A stretch of 64,000 nucleotides of DNA from Filosporella fistucella (lineage: Eukaryota; Ascomycota; Leotiomycetes; Helotiales), in contig JAQJZZ010000008.1 of assembly GCA_030077755.1 (NCBI GenBank), positions 2,542,001-2,606,000 of the forward strand, written 5' to 3'. Below, one piece after another: positions 47,277 through 58,933 of this stretch; positions within the stretch are counted from its first letter, which is position 1; every line of letters starts with the position of its first letter. A model generated the notes under the pieces. That model saw only the letters and a program-made list of their open reading frames with translations, searched no databases and was not told where the DNA came from. A program made the translations under genes and the position numbers.

Positions 47277-48721
47277 AGACTTTTTACTTTTCTTTCCGGC
47301 AATGCTTTTACGACGCATATACCCTTGACCATCTATTGCATTCGACAAAAATTTGCTTTTGTTTTATCTTTTTGCGGGTATTCAACATCAGAGTCAGATA
47401 ATGTTTACACGAAGTCTTTCATATGTACAATCAGCCTCGCGGCGATGTTTCAAAAAAGACTGGGGAAATTTCTGGGCGTTTGGAGAATTTCCATATTGAA
47501 ATGTGTTTTTTGTGTTGTGTAATATCTTTTTGTGGGCTGACAGATGTGACATGTCTCTCTTCGTCTTCTTCTTTTCTTGTGCCCTTGGAGTGGATGAGCG
47601 GGGTTTGTGGAATGTATTATAGGTTTGAAGAAAGACAGAGGAGGAGAAAGAAACCTCAGGCTGGCCTGTGGCTAGATACTATGGGTATTTTGTGGTGGCA
47701 ACCTGTTGCTTTTAGTGTTGAGGACTGAGAAACTGGGGATTTGAGAGCCGTATATATTTATGAAGAGAGCTCGTGAGGATTCATTAGAGCCTCAATTTGA
47801 GATGAATGAAGGAATACATTTAACAATCTCTGTGCAGCTTGAATGTGAAGTGATCTACTAGAATTTCGGGACTGGATATGTGTGGTACAACTATGTGGCT
47901 CTGGAAAAGGGACAACCGGCTTTTAGGTCCTGCCAGTCAGGCTAACTATTTGAGCTGACAGTTTTCACATTGCAACCAGATACAAAGGTCAAGAGGCACC
48001 CAGTTCTTTATCTACAAACCAGCTTGTTATAGTAGAAAATCTGCTGAGGGGCTCTAGAGTACATGCTTCTTTCTTGTGGTATAATGGTGAACTGGATGGC
48101 AGATGATGAAGGGCTTTCTTATCACATTTCTCGCTTCAAAGAGTTTCAAAGTACTCTGGACCTTGACGAGCTTCCTGATATCTTTCTGCAACTTCTGAAA
48201 ATTACCAATCCTCTAGCAATGCTCTTATTGCCAACATCCTTCGAGAGGTAAGGAGAGTCGGCCTGGTGAAAAAGGACGCGAGGCCGTTGTTCAGATTCAC
48301 TCTGCGCCCCAATCTCGCCGACCTCATGGTAAACGTTTATAATCCCCGCCACAACTCAACACGAAATTTTTTGACTCCCACAAACACTATCTTCAAAACA
48401 TCAAATCTGGTGTTTCATTGAACAAACAATTCGGTTTCGGTGTGCTATACCTCCAACTCTGTAGCCGACACGCTAAGCTTCTTCGAGACACCCCGCTGCA
48501 AAAAACGCTTTGCATTCGTTCATAGGCAGCTCAGCTTGCCAGACGCCTTTTCTCCCATCGACAGAGTCCAACTCCCTCTATCAGCTGTACCAAGCAACAA
48601 AAGACTCCCCAGATGCTACATGACCTGTTTTATGGTCATTGTTAATCTTGGGGACGTCAATACGACAATATAATCGCCAGGAAAAGAAAGATTCCATTCC
48701 AACAATCTCCCATCTTTCGTC
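47277..48721. other. Intergenic, 3' region and promoter of the BTB-like gene
   Basis: 1.44 kb with no coding frame above 140 codons. T-rich sequence follows the upstream stop codon (47,280-47,590). The last 350 bp are CT-rich and leader-like. Confidence 0.45.
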
Positions 48722-50985
48722 ATGGCGCCCACTGCCAATTCTGCGAAGGCTCTTCAGCAAAATCGACCACGACCTGCTGTACCTCGAGCCATCGTACCTG
48801 CCATCCCTTTGCCCTACATTCAAAAGCGCAAGCAACAAGAGGCTGCGCGTGCGAAGGCTAAGGCAGAGGAGGAGGCCGCAGCTGTTGTAGTCCCAGAACC
48901 ATTCATCGAAACTCCAGCCTCTCCACCTACAGTTGTTGAAGCTCCCGTCACCGAAACTTCGTCCTCCGCCGCAAATGGATCGTCCGAGGAGCAAAATTCT
49001 GAGAAGGCTGAAGATGCCAGCGGACCAGTCTCACCAACCTCGCCATCTGTAGAGGAGGAGGTTGCTGTTGAGGAGGTGAAGGCCTCAGAGCTTGAGGAGA
49101 CATTGGGTAAGCAAACAACGTTTCTTACTGCCATGAGCATATCTAACACGTCATAGAAACACAAGAAACTCCTGTGCAAGCTCCTTCCGATACCCAATCG
49201 AGCGCCTCAAGATCGACATATCATATGCCTCCAGCCTTCGTTCCCGCACACCTGCATGGTCAAAATAGCAGAGATATCGATCGAGGCAACCCTGACGAGT
49301 TCCCTATCCAATATCAAGCCCCTCTTCCCAACAATGGCAAGGTTATGTTTGGTGGATACCCCGACTCCAACAATTCTTCCCCAGCTCCCCCACAATCCGC
49401 TGGACATCCTTCGTACCCTTTCCAACCTCCTCCACACGCACGTCCTCCTCACCAACAAAATGGCCACGCTCAACATATGTCCAATGGCTATTCTCCAATG
49501 GGTCCTCCTCCTCCAGGTTACTTCCCTCGTCAGGATGGCTTCATGAATGGTCCAGATAATTATGCTCGGCGCCAAATGGTCAATTTTGGTCCTCCCGAAG
49601 GTCCCTCTCCTTCTGGTACTCCAGCTCTTGACGGTCACCGCTATGATTCATCTACACCCCGAAGCTTTCATGGATCCCAATCGTCAGCCGCAGAGCATGA
49701 AAATGGTCCTGCTTTCTACAGTCAATATCCTACTGCGGTCATTTCCAACGGTAGCAATGGTCACATTGAGGATGTTCGTTTGTACCAGTCTCGGCCAAAA
49801 CCCCGTAATGGTTCTCAACATATGCAAGCTCAAGTTCCACCTGCTGGCTTCCCGATTCAAGCTCCAGACAACCTCGATGGCTTGATTCCTTACCTTCAAT
49901 CTCAATTCGCTGACAGCACTTATGCGGACTACGTTCTTGAGCTTCGCTATGCCGACGATCGTGCCCCACCCGTCAGAATCCCTGGTCATAACTTGCTCTT
50001 TGCCAGAAGTCCAACTCTGAAGCTCCTCATCTCGGTTCAAGAGCGGGATCAACCCCGTGGTAGTGATACTCCAGCCCGAAACCTTCTCATCCAAACTGAT
50101 GATCGGTTCTTACGCTCCGATGCATTCTGGATGGCCACTCAACGATTGTATGGAGGTGCTCTTCTTGACCCAGGTCATGCACTCCCACTTCATCTACCAC
50201 CTCCACCACCAGGTGTTCCAGGTCCAGGCTCTGATGTTGAAAGATTTGACCTTGCTCTTGGCTATGCCGCTGCTGGTCATATTCTTGACATGCATCCTGT
50301 CACTCAACGTGGCATTGAGATTGCTAGCTACAACATCAATTGGTCCACTGTTGAGAAAGCTTTGGATTTTGCTCTAGATGGTGGACTCGATGCTTCTTGG
50401 ACTTTGGCTCGACCCGAGGAATCTCAAACTCCTACTTATGGCCCACATGTCAATCTCCTCATCAGCCAATCTTTGAACTTCATTATCACCGCTTTCCCAG
50501 CTAGCTTCGAACTTGATACATCTGCTGGTGAGCCTGCCAAGAATCGAAGACTTCCTGTTGTCCCCGACGCTCGCCCATCAACTCAAAACCCACGTCTCAG
50601 CGGCATCAAATTTGGAGATCATTCCTCTGAGGATTCCGGACGTACTTATAATAACTCCATCACTCTCACTCTCTCCAAGATCTTGCTCAACCTACCTTTC
50701 CATTTGCTGAAATATGTATTGGAATCTTCCCGTCTGGGCAACGTTCAAGGATGGGCTACGACGGTTCTCAGACAAAATGTTATGCATGGCGTAGTTCAGG
50801 AGCGTGAGAAGCGCAGAATGAAAGTGCGTGCAAACCCACATGTCTCAAATGCCGAGCGTCAATCTCGCCGTAGAGAATGGGATGTAGCCGGATGGCAAGA
50901 GAGCGTCGTTTCTATTGATGGCAATGATGCTACGCCAAGTCTGACTCGCGACTGGGTTGATTTCTCTCTCAAAGAATCCTCATAG
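48722..50985 (+). CDS. BTB/POZ-like domain protein with disordered N-terminus
   Basis: Exons 48722-49106 and 49157-50985 (50-bp intron, acceptor TAACACGTCATAG) encode 737 residues. Residues 1-130 are Ala/Glu/Pro-rich with a basic KRKQQEAARAKAKAEEEA helix. Residues 130-360 are Pro/Gly/Asn/Gln-rich, prion-like in composition. From residue 380 a folded part begins: YADYVLELRYADD...RIPGHNLLFARSPTLKLLI matches the start of a BTB/POZ fold (sheet, then conserved H-x-LLFARSP helix). The rest (YAAAGHILDM, IASYNINWSTVEKALDFAL, LLNLPFHLLKYVLES) is helical. The family appears conserved in filamentous ascomycetes but I know no function for it. BTB domains usually mediate dimerisation or cullin-3 binding. 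Confidence 0.85.
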
Positions 50986-52444
50986 ACCTCGATAACGGGG
51001 CGCAAAAAGCTGCATCTGATGAATGGGATGGCATATTTCATGTTCATGTTTGATTATCTGGTGCATACGGCGTTGCATATGGGGATCTGATACACTGCCT
51101 TCTTCTTTTTGTTGCTTGTTCTCCTTTCCTCATCAGGCTGGACGGATGGGCTGGGAAGGACACGCAGGACAGATAGGACAGATATTTGCTTGCATAAAAT
51201 GGAGCGACGGGCAGATTCTTTTTTCTTCTCTGGCCTTTGGCTCATATTTCTCAATTTTTTCCTCTTCGATCGATCAGTCTGCTGCCGGCATGGGCAAGGC
51301 GAGTCTTTACATATTTGATACAACCGTTTTTAGTACGGGGATGGATATGTGGGGTGTCCTGGCTATGGCTAGGGAACCTGGATGAGATTGAAGTTGGGAA
51401 TGAAATCAGTTGGGCGATGGAGGCTGTTACATACACAAAAGCTTTGGGTGCCTTAGGGGCACGTAATGGAGCGACGATTCCTATGATTTATGATTTATGA
51501 TTTCGTGGGATTCGGTGATTGTGATTTTGAGATGTAACCTCGTTGAAAAGCCAAGATGGATTGACTTGAAATATATGACACAAACACCGACGGTTTTTGA
51601 ACTCTAGCCTTGCCTCACTGGATTTTATTGCTGTTCTTGAAGACTCTTTCAAAGAATCATGTCCCACAACACAGTCTCGAATTTGTCGTTTGACTATCGA
51701 TGTGCACTCACGCTTCAGCACCTGTATTCAGCTGGTTCTCTCTCGGATAGGTAGCTTTACATAATCAGGGGTGTTGTAAAGTTTTGGGAGCTGATATTTA
51801 GGATTTGGATCTTGGTTAGTGCGTGTCAAACGGGGATCGGTGATCGGTGATATGTTGACATATCTTTTTCTCTGACATTATGGCCTTAAGTGGGTATAAG
51901 TAGTGCGATCGTTTACAAAGATCGAGGTTCGAATAGTTACAGATCATGTTATATTATGGTAATAACCGTATTTGGACAAGAAATAAGATGAACGACACGT
52001 GTTTTACAAATGAGGTCCAGGTCCTTGTACAGATGTTGGGAAGCATAGGTAACTGTTGGTAACTGTTGGTAAGGTACAGTATCATATGCTGACAAATTCA
52101 TTGTACTGTACTGTACTGTACACGCTTGCCGAGCATATTCCACACGTGAGCGCTGTGGGCCCACGCCCAGTACACTTCAGTGGATACCTAGTCTTGAACT
52201 CTATGATTAATGACTACCTAGTGACTCGTAGTGCAATTTATTCCAGATAGCAACATGGTTTGATCAGGTACCCGTCTTAGTGCGCGCTTTGCTAATCGTC
52301 GTGAGGCTTCCAGTATTCCCCAACCTGGTGCAGTCATGTAGCCGTATCCGATATTGGATTGACGTTGCTTCGCAACCCACCAAATCCTATAGCAGAGTAA
52401 ATCAAACTTCCCACTCATATATACTGTGGGCTAACTGATTACAG
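50986..52444. other. Intergenic, left border of the decayed region
   Basis: 1.46 kb without supported genes. It contains short simple repeats near 52,050-52,125 (a doubled TAACTGTTGG and a fourfold ACTGT run). A CTAACTGATTACAG sequence at 52,431-52,444 looks like an intron end leading into the first recognisable NLR-relic exon, so an upstream exon may have existed here. Confidence 0.4.
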
Positions 52445-55365
52445 TATCTTTTTTGTACATGGCCATCAAGCACATCCGAGAAGGACGTGGTCCTGCAAGG
52501 CCAGTGCAGATGCAAACCAAGAGGCGAGCGGTTCAGCAACGATAAACAACTCTCCATTCCGAGGATTCTAGAAAATAATATCTCGCAGCAAAAAGACCAT
52601 CGATCCTGAGGATAGGCCTCACTCAGGCGTAGGAGTTTTCTGGCCTCTTGATCTTCTACCTGAGGATTGCCCGAACGTTCGGATACTCACTTGGGGTTAC
52701 AAATCAAGTATCACGCGGTTCTTCGGCGGGCCTGCAAATCAGAATACCATATTTGCCCATGCACGAGACCTGCTATATGCCCTAAGTATTGAAAGAGAAT
52801 CTTGTGTGAGTTCTCTACGGAGGATTACTGAAGCAAGGCTGACATTACCCGAAGCGGACGTGAAGCCTAATATTTGTTGTACATTCTCTTGGTGGTAAGT
52901 TACGTCTAGATACTTGACTTGGTGGCTATATGCGAATGAACTTACTGAATGTTACTTAGGGATTATAGTTAAGGATGTGCGTAACAGTCTTGCATAATAC
53001 ACTTTTTCATAGAAAATTACTTATGTCTGCACAGGTTCTTTGCCAGCACAAAGGCTATCTTATTCTTGGGAACACCTCACCGCGGTAGCAATATCGCCGA
53101 GACGGGAGAAATGTTGAAAAAGCTCGCAAGTGCATCTGGATTGAGTACCAGTGATAGGAACATACGGGCTTTATATATCAACAGTTCCGAGCTTGAGATC
53201 GTCCATGAGGGATTCATGAAGCTTTATCTACGCAACCCAAGGCCATTCCAAGTCAGTACCTTCCAAGAAGCTCAAGGTTTGACAGGGGTGAGCTACCTAG
53301 GACCCGGAGAGAAGGTTAGATCATGACATCGTACTCAAAGAAGCAATGCTAAATAGATTCTAGGTGGTGGATGATGTCTCGTCTTCTTTCACTGGTACAG
53401 AGCGTTGCCAAACTATTAATGCAAATCACATGGGTATGTGTCGATTTCACACCAAATATGACAATGGCTACATCAAGGTTGTTGGCGAGCTCCAACGATA
53501 TATGTCAGCTATCGAAGCGGAGATGGCGAAGGCCAAGGGAAATATATCGCCGACAGCGTCCTCAATTTATTGTGCGTAATTTTCGATTCATCAGCTAGTA
53601 ATAGTAGTTGAGTGTGATAGCAATGAGCGATGTCGAGAGACTTTGCGTACGGCTCTTCAGCACATCAGATATTAGCGAGTACCAATCCGATCTGCCGCGA
53701 TGCGAAGTAGGAACTTGCCAGTGGGTTTTGTCTAACCAAAATTAACTCGACTGGTACTATATGGAGAGATCGTCGTTGCTATGGATCAGTGGGCATCCTG
53801 GCAGCGGCAAAACAGTGCTATCTGTGTATCTCCCGGAGTACTTGAGTGCGCATAAGCCCCCTTTTGTGGTGCGCAACACGGTGTGCATCTTCTTTTGTGA
53901 TGATAAGATCGAGGGCCAGCGAGATGGGAAAGCCATTTTGCGAAGTCTAATTTACCAGATTCTGACACAACACCGAAAGCTGACCCGACACATCAAAGAC
54001 GCATATGATGTTCAAGGCCCTCGTTTGGCTGATAACTTCAGCGAGTTGTGGAGAATCTTCAAGGCTATTACCACTGATAGCCGAGCTGGTTCTGTAAATA
54101 TCAGACTGGATGCCATTGATGAGTGCGAGGAGAAAACGAGACATAGGCTTTTAGAAGCCATCGGCGACTTCATTGGTGAACTTCAATCAACTACGCAGCC
54201 TAATCATCCAATCAAAATCTTGATCACAAGTCGACCACTACTCAACCGCCAGTATCAGATGGGCAATATACAGATCGAAGATCTTGACAGCAATACCGTA
54301 CAAGATCTGCAGCTCTTTATAAAACGCAGGATTGAAGGAATAGCTCGCAGGACCAATTGCCAACCAGAGGCTAGAAGGTTTTTAGAGGACGCTCTTCTTT
54401 CGAAATCAGATCGGACATTCCTCTGGGTCAAACTTATACTTGAGCGACTGGAGAGATCCCCTGTTGCTACGCAGAAAGACTTTAAGCGCATGGTTGAGGA
54501 AATGCCCAAGGGCTTGTTCGCCACATACGAGCGCTTTTTATTCGATATACCTACTGAGCATCGAGATATCGCGAAGCAACTGTTGCACCTTATTGCCGGC
54601 AGTAGACGATCGTTATCCCTCGACGAAATTCGGATCCTTTTGGGCTTACACAATCCGCACAAAAGCCTGGCTGCAGTTGCTGCAGATTCACAGCCCAATA
54701 TTCATACAACGATCGAGACCATTCTAGGTGGGTTTGTCCGCATCTTGGATCGCCACGTCAGCTTCGTCCATCTGTCTGCGAAAAACTTCCTGGGCGACCT
54801 CTTAACCAGCTAGATCGTCCTCTATCAACACTATATGGCATTAGCGAAGTGATGGGCGATAAAGTACTCCCGAAGTCTTGCATATCTTACCTACTCCTTG
54901 ATGAATTCAAACAAGACAAGTTTGGGAAGATGACCAGGTAACAGAAGATTCACCAACATCCCCGACGCCAAAAATTTCCGAAGATGAGGGCTTCTTTTCG
55001 TTTTGGGACGCATTGAATCTTGGCGAGGATGCTATTTTCATAGACCCAGGAGAGGCGGATTGGAACTCCTGCAAATCAATAGCTGCGAAGAACGCACTTT
55101 TTGACTATGCAGCCTTGCATTGGGCGAGCCATTTTCAGTCATGCAGCATACGTTGTTCCAGTGAGTTACGGCAATCGGCAGTCGAGTTGTCTAATAACAG
55201 CTCCCCACACTATTCAAATTGGTTCCGATACTATTGGCTTCATTGCGAGGTTGATTTGGCCCTGCCCAATAATTTTACCACTTTCATTACTGGCTGCTTC
55301 TTTGGCTATCTGGCAACTGTCGAATTCGTGGTCAAGGTCATGCCGGAACTGGACCAGGACACTAT
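52445..55365 (+). pseudogene. Degraded NLR-type gene: serine-hydrolase-like N-terminus, NACHT NTPase, C-terminal region
   Basis: The domain order of a fungal NOD-like receptor is still readable. IFFVHG (52449-52466) and VFWPLDLLPEDCPNVRILTWGY begin the hydrolase-like domain, followed by LIFVVHSLGG-IIVKD and AILFLGTPHRGS (around 53064). The NACHT part (53761-54813) has the P-loop GHPGSGKT, Walker-B-like DAIDECEE and ITSRP. A C-terminal block (LNLGEDAIF... to VKVMPELDQDT) follows. Breaks: TAG at 52569, TGA at 52861 (if the expected intron is removed), TAA at 53743 just before the P-loop, a frameshift near 54795 (LSAKNFLG continues in another frame as DRPLSTLYGI), and another near 54927. The GxSxG of the hydrolase is altered to VHSLG. 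Such receptors normally sense non-self; this copy is very unlikely to work as a whole, although the 350-codon NACHT frame is intact. Confidence 0.8.
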
Positions 55366-58175
55366 ATCGCATGGCTCGCAGATTGTGAAATTACGCCATT
55401 CAATACCACAATATATAACAAAACTGAGACCTCCCCCGATGGTCGCCGTGTCATTCATACAACTCTCCAAGACTGGCACTCTGGTGATTTTAACGTCTGT
55501 TCTTTTGACGCAAAAAATCTCTCAGTCATTGAATGTCCGATCCATTAGCAGATTGTGGGCAAACCTACTGCGGCTTCACTGTTAAGTACTTGGAAAAACA
55601 CTCATGACGATCAAACTGTTTTCCAAGTATTCGACGTACAGTACGATCAGGTGAAGGGAACCGCCGGCCTTCTTTCTTCTCAGACACTGATATGCTCAGC
55701 TTATTATACGCTCGAGAAGGCAACTCTTTCGTACCAGTTAGATCCTTTGATCAGTGGGATCAATCTATCAACTCCGATCGCAAGCGACAATCAGACACCG
55801 ACCAATGTCAACACAAACCTGATGGAGTCGACAAATGTCAATCACACCTTGCTGGATAGGTAAATTCAGAAGAGTTTTACCAATCTGACTCTTCCTTCGT
55901 CGATCTTCTATAACGTCACGGTCCTCGGAATGTTGCAGGATGCTCGGATTTTCTAGCACACAACTGAGTCTATGATGAAACTGATTGGTTGTTAATTTGC
56001 CAATATCTATCTTAACACCGAGAAAGAAGAGACTACGACGGGGTCGATGATATCTCGCGGTGAAAGGAATTTTTTCATTTCATCGTTTCTAGCTGACTAA
56101 ACGATGAAAATCACCGTTACATATCCTGAAAACTGACAGACCGCGGTCCCTCTACCCAAAGCAAAAATATACTAGATCCCTTTCGTATTCAAGAGGTAGG
56201 CCATGCTACTTGTTACAAGTTTCCCACTTGCGATGATTGCGATCCTGGAAGTCTTGGAGCACAAATCCGATTCTAATCAAGGATACGTTAGCATCGAAAC
56301 TACTTTGGATACCACTATCATTGTGATCACACGATATATCCTAGCGCTGATCGTCTTTGGTGTCGCGTCTCTGATTAGCTCCTTACGATTCTCGGCTCTT
56401 GGTTTTGCAGCCTACCACAATTTCCGGAAGGGTCCTCAAGGCTCACAGACCGATCTTTTAAAGAGTCTTCTAACCAAAGTGCCACTGCTTTCGTTGTTCG
56501 ATTTAATGCACCATAAAGACTGGGCAGTAGTACTCGTTAATACTGCAGCCTTTGCTTGTTCGTTACTGACAGTCGCTATCTGGGGATTATATAGTATGCA
56601 GTCTGTTCCTAGAAGTAAAGAGGTGCAGGTTGAAGTTGGAAGCTTTAAATGGACATGGCTGAACTCTCGTACTGCTGTTTCGTCATAATATGAAGTCCTG
56701 ATAGAACTGGGTACTACTCGGCTGATTATGAGTCTAACGATACGACTTCTCACTTAGCTGGTCACTTGGCAAAATCTGTCATATCCTTAATGGACCTATG
56801 AAGGAAACTTTTTGCCCATGCTCTCACTTGAATACCCTCCTGGAACCTTAGTAACAACAACACCAGGCCTCCTCACGCTACGGATGCTAGACTTTGAAAC
56901 ATCCCTCGAATGCGAAGTCTTCCAAGCACATTCTGTAAACATTACTCGCACGTATCTAAACGAGCTTTGCGAACTAGGCATGCACTGCGCCACCCCGTCC
57001 TCGTCTTTCTCCTCCGCATTCGAAGTACCATTTTTACTGATCTGCAGCCGCGAGGCTTCCAATCCCAAGAACGTCACTATCATCAAAATGGGACGTGTGG
57101 AACCGCATTGCAATGACAGGGAATTGCACAATCGCCAGTTTAGACACTCCTCCAACATTCGACCTTGTCACTCGCACAAACACTCCTGGATGTCCTGTCT
57201 TTGGCTTCATGTTTGGCCACTACCCTGACGATCATTATCTCCTCCTTATGAAGAACGAGACTATCAGCATGACAAGTTACCACAATGCCACAAATTCGAG
57301 CACATTCATGAAGCAATACTTCTGCTACCAAACAACCAACGAGTCGGTCACTGCAGCCTGGAGCATTAAAAATCCAGAATTCATTTGGAATACCCGTTCT
57401 GAACCAATTTGATAACTAGGCGTTCTTCAGGTATCTCTTCACCATCGATAAATTAACAAGCATCAACACGCCCGAATCCGGAATATGGTCTTCTTCCATC
57501 GGCCAGTTTTTCAACCTGATATTCCTTCGAGGATCCAACTGACAGCCTTTTGAAGAAGCAATAGGTCTCGGAGGCGACAAAATGTTGATTGACTCCGTAC
57601 AAACAATATATAGGAGATACATGGCCCAACTCATTACTCTCCGCACCAGCCTTCCCCTTTCCCCTTCGTCCAGGGTCAAGCTCACAGGCACACTTCAAAC
57701 GCCCACCCGCCGCATATTTCAAAACTTCATTCAAAGATAGTCCTCCACACCCTTCTTAGCATTACCTTTCTTAGCACGACATGCGTTTACATCCTTATGT
57801 GGCACATGGGAAAACTCTTCTACCACGAACCGTACTCTATTGTTGGTGTGGCATCTCTGTTTGCGGGTAGCAAGATATGCGAAGAGTGTTTTGGAAATCA
57901 TGTCGCCGAAGAAGAGAGGGGAAGTGGTTGAAATGGTGTGGAGGAAGGGGACTCTAAGTTTGGGCTGGTGGAACTCGGAAGGTAATGGGAATGAAGAATG
58001 GTTTGGAGTTGATTGGGGGCTTTGTAAGTTAGAATCTAGAGAAGCTAAGGGGAAGGGGGTGAACGAGAAAGCAGAAAATACGGGAAGAAGCAGGCAAGAA
58101 CCACTCACAGAAAAACCTACCAAAGAAGCCTCAATATCTCAACATATCGTAGAAATAAAGGAAACTACTGCTTGA
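55366..58175 (+). pseudogene. Degraded DUF3433-like multi-pass membrane protein, 5' part missing
   Basis: Fragments in several frames follow the order of a fungal DUF3433-type protein: ADCEITPFNTTIYNKTET (from 55376), QIVGKPTAASLLSTW, a membrane block at 56203-56688 (RYILALIVFGVASLISSLRF, SLFDLMHHKDWAVVLVNTAAF), NLSYP-WTYE at 56775, a Cys-containing extracellular part with GNCTIAS and CPVFGFMFGHY, then VQTIYRRYMAQLITL (57592-57636) and EPYSIVGVASLFAGSKIC. Breaks: TAG at 55546, TAA at 56788, a frameshift near 57090, TGA at 57540, and another frameshift near 57740. The N-terminal membrane segments are absent because the sequence runs directly into the NLR relic. The function of the family is unknown. 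Assignment rests on motif order remembered for DUF3433 and should be checked. Confidence 0.7.
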
Positions 58176-58652
58176 CCGACAGTCGAGGTCACGAAGTAGC
58201 CATATAGCATAGCCATGGCTGTACTAGCCTAGCCCCTTAATGGCGCTCGGCTAAGCTTCGACAGCCACCACCTGAGTTGAGGCTTAAGATTCACTTGAAT
58301 TGCAATTGCTACCGCGTCAATCGTCGTACGAGAGGTATAGTAAGAGCATTAGATGCGCATTACTTTATGGTAAGATTCTAGTTAGAAGCCGGTGTACGGC
58401 TAGTACACCCCTTATGCTTGGGTAAAAAAGTGTGACAATTGGTTCAGGATTTGCCAAGGTGCGAGGTCTAGCAAAAAGTGATCCTCGGGAATCGGGATTA
58501 CTTCTCTTCAAAGACAAGTTTTCCCGTAGAAGCACTTGATTTGCTCTAAAGTGGCACTGACTTTTTACTATGAAAGGTAATACGAGTCAAGCTCTCACCT
58601 CCAACAGACAGTCGGACTCAGCCGCCTACTCGAAAGCAACATGAGGTCATTG
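58176..58652. other. Intergenic between two relics
   Basis: About 480 bp with no coding frame and no motif recognised. Further remains of the terpene cyclase could lie here on the minus strand but I could not align them by eye. Confidence 0.4.
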
Positions 58653-58933
58653 TTATGCTCTTCTCCCTAATTCTCCTCGGGAAGCCTTCAATTCTTGATT
58701 GGTGAGGCCCACGAGTGACGCGACATCTGGAGTATCTGCAAAATTATCGGGAAAGTAGGAGGTCAGAAAGATATCATGATAGTACATACCATCGTGTAAG
58801 AAAGCGAACTCATTTGCATACCCCAGAAGTCCCAACTTTTCAGGCAGACATTCAAGAACACAACAACAACGGAGTTTCATCTTGGATCCAAACCGCCCTT
58901 ATACAACCCCAATGGACCAATAAATTCTCTCCA
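58653..58933 (-). pseudogene. Fragment of a class I terpene cyclase (DDxxD region)
   Basis: On the minus strand, from 58933, WREFIGPLGLYKGGLDPR is followed by TGA (58881-58879), then NSVVVV, a frameshift, and LECLPEKLGLLGYANEFAFLHD. A 54-bp intron (58789-58736, GTATGT...CTGAC...GCAG) then joins to DTPDVASLVGL, creating LHDDTPD with the metal-binding DDxxD motif. This order (W-x3-IGP, PECxPE, YANEFAFLHDD) is that of the cyclase domain of fungal chimeric di-/sesterterpene synthases such as the fusicoccadiene-type enzymes. Only about 85 residues remain, ending at a TAA (58655-58653). Such enzymes cyclise GGPP or GFPP in secondary metabolism. The intron being a multiple of three hides it inside an open frame. 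Confidence 0.65.

Noticed and set aside
52050..52125. Short tandem words (TAACTGTTGG twice, ACTGT four times)
   Set aside because: Ordinary simple-sequence repeats with no larger unit; not a CRISPR-like or satellite array.
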